The notes below the pieces were generated by a model. It was not told the origin of the DNA. It searched no databases and saw only the letters and a program-made list of their open reading frames with translations. The position numbers and the translations under genes are program-made. 26,883 nucleotides of DNA from JBHAEC01 sp041855385 (lineage in GTDB: Bacteria; Bacillota; Negativicutes; Veillonellales; Veillonellaceae), in contig JBHAEC010000103.1 in assembly GCA_041855385.1 (NCBI GenBank), positions 1 through 26,883 of the forward strand, in the 5' to 3' direction. Positions 23,499 through 26,883 of this stretch are shown here, one piece after another. Positions within the stretch are counted from its first letter, which is position 1. Each line of letters begins with the position of its first letter.

Positions 23499-23818
23499 TT
23501 ATTTCATGTATGTTTCCAATGCTTCCAATACTTCTGCAATACGTTTTATCCCTACTTCTATCTTTTGTTCATCCGAGCAGGGATAGTTTAACCGCATATA
23601 ATTTTTATTCCCCTTACTAACAAAAGCGCTCCTCTAGGCACAAACACAACCTTTTTATCAATACAATATAGCAATACTTCCCTCCCACTCACATGCTTAG
23701 GCAAAGTAATCCAACAAAACAGTCCCCCTATGGCCTTGTATAAATAACAAGACGAATTTGATATGACCATCTGCAGCTCCTTTAAAGCGCTGCAGATGGC
23801 AATCCTAAAAAGAAACAT
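23499..23818 (-). pseudogene. Remnant of a PLP aminotransferase: N-terminal two thirds missing, one frameshift
   Basis: Only the last roughly 105 residues of an aminotransferase survive. The first frame (23818 to about 23630) reads GGLFCWITLPKH and KKVVFVP, matching GGLFLWVELPEH and KKVAFVP of the intact enzyme at 15458-16642. Near 23630 the homology moves to another frame, which continues SAFVSKGNKNYMRLNYPCSDE and ends with TAA at 23499; the first frame instead stops at 23588. The PLP-lysine region and everything before it is absent. An 11-bp inverted repeat (CCATCTGCAGC/GCTGCAGATGG, 23767-23777 and 23789-23799) lies at its broken 5' end. Non-functional. Confidence 0.85.
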
Positions 23819-23837
23819 GTTTTGAAATTAGTTGTAA

Positions 23838-23905
23838 GTAGAAAAAATCATCCTTGACAAGGGGTACAGTTCACTACTGCTTACTACAAACTCTGTACTA
23901 TAAAC
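23838..23905 (-). mobile_element. Possible insertion-sequence end fragment with short repeats
   Basis: Between the aminotransferase relic and the YbjN-like gene, the minus strand reads TGAACTGTACCCCTTGTCAA, which resembles the TG-starting terminal repeats of IS3/IS150-group elements. It contains the near-palindrome CCTTGTCAAGG, and GTACAG/CTGTAC flank repeated AGTA units. No transposase gene is present. The interpretation as a deleted insertion-sequence end is tentative. Confidence 0.25.
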
Positions 23906-23909
23906 TATA

Positions 23910-24341
23910 TTATGCCCAGATGGATTTCATGAGCTCTTTGTACGATTCGCCGAGGTGGCGAATGATGACATCGAACATAGAGTAAATTAAATCGCCGTCG
24001 ACTTCGTCATCTTTGAGGAGGATGCACGTGTCGAGGATGAGGTTTCCTTCATCATCGATGTAGTATTTAAAGGACTTGTACTGCTTATTGTACGCATTGA
24101 GCAACTTGAGGACGACTGCTTCGTTGTCATCGTGAAGGACCTTCGGCGCTACCAAGAGTCGGATCATGCCGTAAATGCTGGTATCGAGGATGACGATGAG
24201 GGGCAGGCGGTTTCCATTGATGTCAGCAGTCGAGCGGAAGACAACGGTCTGGAATTGGTCATCTTTGATTTCATCGACCGTAAAGGCCTTGATTCCTTTT
24301 TCGTCGAGATATTTTTTAAAGTTTTTAGCTTTCTTGTTTAT
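23910..24341 (-). CDS. YbjN-like domain protein with no standard start codon (ATA at the expected position)
   Basis: The frame gives 143 residues when read from ATA 24341, and resembles YbjN/type III chaperone-like proteins (about 140 residues): NKKAKNFKKYLDEKGI, VFRSTADINGNRLPLIVILD, then FKYYIDDEGNLILD and YSMFDVIIRHL. The frame is closed by TGA just upstream, and there is no ATG, GTG or TTG before the internal ATG 24167, which would delete 58 conserved-looking residues. AAGGAG stands nine to ten bases before ATA, exactly where a start is expected. Either ATA is used, or the start was lost by an ATG-to-ATA change. Codon use is GC-rich like the adhesin upstream, 62 bases away, so the two may have moved together. 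Function unknown. Confidence 0.65.
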   Translation of the reverse strand: MNKKAKNFKKYLDEKGIKAFTVDEIKDDQFQTVVFRSTADINGNRLPLIVILDTSIYGMIRLLVAPKVLHDDNEAVVLKLLNAYNKQYKSFKYYIDDEGNLILDTCILLKDDEVDGDLIYSMFDVIIRHLGESYKELMKSIWA

Positions 24342-24403
24342 TGGAAAACACTCCTTTTTTCAATAATAACTATTCTATATTTATCATACCGCAGGTGCTT
24401 CCT

Positions 24404-26883
24404 TTATTCTACCGTGATTTCACCTTTAGGAGCTACTTCGTCCTGCCACTGGCTAGCGTCGACAAGGTTGTAGCGTTCGTAATAGGACAGATCCGGATGG
24501 TGGTACCGGCGGTAGAAGTCGTAAAAATCAGCATCAGTGCTCATGCGCATAATATCGTTTTTGCTGTAGCGCCGGCTGTAGACATAGTTATATGGCTGTA
24601 CATCAAGAAGATTGCCGTTACTGAACTGAATGTGCCCCTGGCCGGGGAAGAACAAGTATGCCCACTGCAGGGACGGTGTGTCGCTCATCCAGTCCGCAAG
24701 GTTGGCTTTCGGATCATTGACGGCCGTGTTGTTCCAGTACGCACTGGTAATGGCATCGTCGTAGACCGGAGCCGAACCGAAGACGTTCGTCGTCATGACG
24801 CCGTTACTGAAGGTCGCCTTGTCGAGGACGTAGAGCTTGTCGATGTTCAGGAATCCTTGACTAACGTTGATATCGCCGTTTTTCAGCCAAAGATGCTTAA
24901 ATTCGGCACCGCTGCCGGAATTGGTTCGGATGTCGCCAATGTGCAGGTGCTGGATCGGCATGTCTTCACTGGCACCGCTCGTGGTAATAGTCAGTTTGCC
25001 ATTAGCGCCTTTGCGTTGTGTAATATCATCAAAACTGATGTCCGAACCGGAAAGAGCAAGCTGCGTACCGACGCTCATATGCTTGATGTTTGTCCTCATT
25101 TCCGGATTGCGGACGAAGATGGCAATGAGGTCACCGTCGATACTGTTAAGGTAGAGGCTTCCATCTTTGAGGTCGACTTTCGTCGCCCCCTTGGACGAGA
25201 GGCTGTAGAAGTCGACGTCGCCTGTTCCGTCATGGCGAACCGTAATATTGCCGTTGGTTGCCGTGACGAAGCCACGATCGCCGTTGACGCTGCGATGACT
25301 GTCTCTGATATCGCCCTCGGCTGTGACATTAAGGAAGATGTCACCGTTCTGTGCCGTCAGGTGGATGTCTTCCGTCTGGCCACTGTCGCTACCGTCAAAG
25401 AGAATGCTGCCCCTATTTGTATGCATGAAGGCATCCTGTCCAGCTATGACGTTGCGGCGCAGGGTTATGGTGCCTTTCTTCACTGCATCGGACACGAAAT
25501 TTCGACCGGCATTGACAGCGCCATCGAAGGTGATGTTACCTTCTTCTGTAGTTTTTGCCGTCAGATCCTGACCGCTCTGGGCACTGCCCTTGAAGGTAAT
25601 GTCTCCATTTTGGATCCGGGCCGTCAGGCTACCCTCCGTCGCTTCCACATCACCCTTATTGGTGATGGAACCCGTTTTGGAGTTCATGCTCACAGACATG
25701 CCCGCCTGTACGATACCCTGGTTGAAAATCCCGTCAGTCGCCGTCAGTACAACATTGTTTTCAGCCACCAGGCTCTTGTTTCCCATGTATTTTGCGGAGT
25801 TCAGGATGATGTCCGTACCGGTCAGGGCTTCTTCATTCTCTAGCACTCCGGCCGCATCTTCATAGATTCGTCCGTTACTCACCGTCAGCGTCCCCGTGGT
25901 CTTCAGGTCGCCTTCGTCGTTGATCAGGCTGATCCCTTCTGTGGCGGTCACCGATCCTTTAATAGTCAGATTGTTCACCGCATCGTTCTTATAGTTTCGG
26001 ACGGAAATGTTCTTCCCTTTGCTGGCTCCATCGAAAGAAATCGTCAAATCTTTGCTGCCACCGCTACCAAGGGTTACGTCATGGGCGTCGCTACCGTTCT
26101 TTACGGTTACGTTCCGGAAGTCGTTGAACATTTTGTTGTTATCCAGATCCGCTCCACTCTTCAGGGAGATTCCGGAAACCGCCTCCAAGCTGACGGTGGG
26201 AGCTGTAATAGCATGGGCCGTCGTCTGGCCGATGGTTCCCCCAGCTTTCAGGCTCAAAGCATCCGTAGTCAAGCTACCCTTGGACAAGGTAATATCCTTA
26301 TCGCTGGACAAGGTCACCGTATCTGCACGCACTTGGCTATCAAGCATTGATGCATCCTCATTTTGCCCGAGGCTCAGGCTGGTTTCAGCCATTACAGTGA
26401 TTGTATGACCCGGATTCGTCTTCACCGTACCAAGCAGGAGAAGTCCGTCAGTTTCTCCTGCCTTGTTCTTGCCGGCCAGATAAACATTGCCATCCTTTGC
26501 TTCCGCATTGACTACAGAACCATTCCCCAGGATGCGGACGCCGCTGTCCTGCGTTCCGATACTGCCTCTGGCCTTCAGGTCCAGGAGACCGCCGGCATTG
26601 AGGTAAGCCTGTGCCGACGAGTCAGGGCTCATGGTGATGTCTTTCTGAGAGGCAAGTACCATGTCCTTACCGGCATAGAGCCCAGTGAGCTGCAGATTAT
26701 GGCTACCCACGCTGCTGATATACATACTTCCATCCGTCAAAGCGGACAGGCTGCCTGTCAAATCGACAGCGATGTGTTTATCTGCTGCTCCGATGTCGGA
26801 ATTTCCGCCTTCGAGAATAAGATTCTTCCCTGTCAGGTTGGCACTGCCATCCGTCAGAGAATTGGTCACGCCAGCTTTTCCCA
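24404..26883 (-). CDS. Filamentous-haemagglutinin-like beta-solenoid adhesin, C-terminal part
   Basis: The frame is open to the window's right edge, so the N-terminus (signal, secretion domain) is missing; about 825 residues are seen. GTG 26869 is an internal valine, not a start. The body is a run of short beta-strand repeats with patterns such as GNITFDGAVNAGRNF, SLTARIQNGDITFKG and ILFDGSDSG. The clearest repeats, about 22 residues each, span 25312-25609. There are no cysteines. The last 60 or so residues are rich in Tyr, Arg and Asp (YNYVYSRRYSKND, YRRYHHPDLSYYERY). No autotransporter beta-barrel is present, so export by a separate TpsB-like protein is likely. This implies an outer membrane. 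GC content is visibly higher than that of the secA or ABC region, suggesting transfer. Confidence 0.85.
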   Translation of the reverse strand, partial: GKAGVTNSLTDGSANLTGKNLILEGGNSDIGAADKHIAVDLTGSLSALTDGSMYISSVGSHNLQLTGLYAGKDMVLASQKDITMSPDSSAQAYLNAGGLLDLKARGSIGTQDSGVRILGNGSVVNAEAKDGNVYLAGKNKAGETDGLLLLGTVKTNPGHTITVMAETSLSLGQNEDASMLDSQVRADTVTLSSDKDITLSKGSLTTDALSLKAGGTIGQTTAHAITAPTVSLEAVSGISLKSGADLDNNKMFNDFRNVTVKNGSDAHDVTLGSGGSKDLTISFDGASKGKNISVRNYKNDAVNNLTIKGSVTATEGISLINDEGDLKTTGTLTVSNGRIYEDAAGVLENEEALTGTDIILNSAKYMGNKSLVAENNVVLTATDGIFNQGIVQAGMSVSMNSKTGSITNKGDVEATEGSLTARIQNGDITFKGSAQSGQDLTAKTTEEGNITFDGAVNAGRNFVSDAVKKGTITLRRNVIAGQDAFMHTNRGSILFDGSDSGQTEDIHLTAQNGDIFLNVTAEGDIRDSHRSVNGDRGFVTATNGNITVRHDGTGDVDFYSLSSKGATKVDLKDGSLYLNSIDGDLIAIFVRNPEMRTNIKHMSVGTQLALSGSDISFDDITQRKGANGKLTITTSGASEDMPIQHLHIGDIRTNSGSGAEFKHLWLKNGDINVSQGFLNIDKLYVLDKATFSNGVMTTNVFGSAPVYDDAITSAYWNNTAVNDPKANLADWMSDTPSLQWAYLFFPGQGHIQFSNGNLLDVQPYNYVYSRRYSKNDIMRMSTDADFYDFYRRYHHPDLSYYERYNLVDASQWQDEVAPKGEITVE

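Noticed and set aside
24341..25843. A 500-codon plus-strand open frame antisense to the adhesin
   Set aside because: The minus strand has a clear beta-solenoid adhesin. The antisense frame has no recognisable domain and is explained by codon bias of the GC-rich gene; several other shorter antisense frames occur there too.
1..26883. tRNA, rRNA or CRISPR arrays
   Set aside because: No cloverleaf with a TTCGA arm, no rRNA-like sequence and no regularly spaced direct repeats were seen on reading through the window.

Overview
The window looks like chromosomal DNA of a diderm Firmicute, most likely a Negativicutes member of the Veillonella/Dialister/Megasphaera kind. This is inferred from gene content and order, not from a database search. 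It combines Firmicutes-type synteny (recD2, comFC, hpf, secA, prfB) with an EnvC/FtsEX divisome set, a CsaB cell-wall pyruvyl transferase and a very long filamentous-haemagglutinin-like adhesin that implies an outer membrane. Nearly everything is on the minus strand, so transcription runs from high to low coordinates.

Region 1 (1-12567) is a tightly packed minus-strand block behind a good promoter at 12539-12567. Its order is secA, prfB, a DUF2993/LmeA-like lipid-binding protein, a DUF5693 membrane protein, csaB, the two halves of a split transketolase, ftsE, ftsX, an EnvC-like M23 protein and a CtpA/S41 protease cut by the window edge. Gaps are about 0-16 bases and several starts overlap the upstream stop, so a long operon for secretion, translation termination and envelope/division functions is likely. 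prfB needs a programmed +1 frameshift, here at CTT TAA C instead of the usual CTT TGA C.

Region 2 (12683-18495) holds hpf (long ribosome hibernation factor) and a cold-shock protein as single-gene units. It also holds a polar amino-acid ABC transporter cluster: two tandem lipoprotein binding proteins, a PLP aminotransferase, a permease and an ATPase, with strong hairpins between some of the genes.

Region 3 (18517-19087) is non-protein-coding. It carries its own promoter, a roughly 200-nt highly structured RNA whose 5' and 3' ends pair, and a strong intrinsic terminator. The place downstream of comFC and upstream (at a distance) of hpf is the usual neighbourhood of the raiA-motif RNA, and I propose that identity. 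A small HD-GYP gene, the only plus-strand gene, follows and shares a palindromic CTAG stop with comFC.

Region 4 (19687-23261) is a minus-strand operon: a chorismate mutase-shikimate kinase fusion, recD2 and comFC. Upstream lies a hairpin element at 23362-23438 with an SRP-RNA-like string in its loop.

Region 5 (23499-26883) is an accessory edge: a frameshifted, truncated aminotransferase relic, a possible insertion-sequence end, a YbjN-like protein with no ordinary start codon (ATA at the expected place), and the C-terminal 800-odd residues of a beta-solenoid adhesin that continues beyond the window. The last two genes are visibly more GC-rich than the rest, consistent with acquisition from another lineage.
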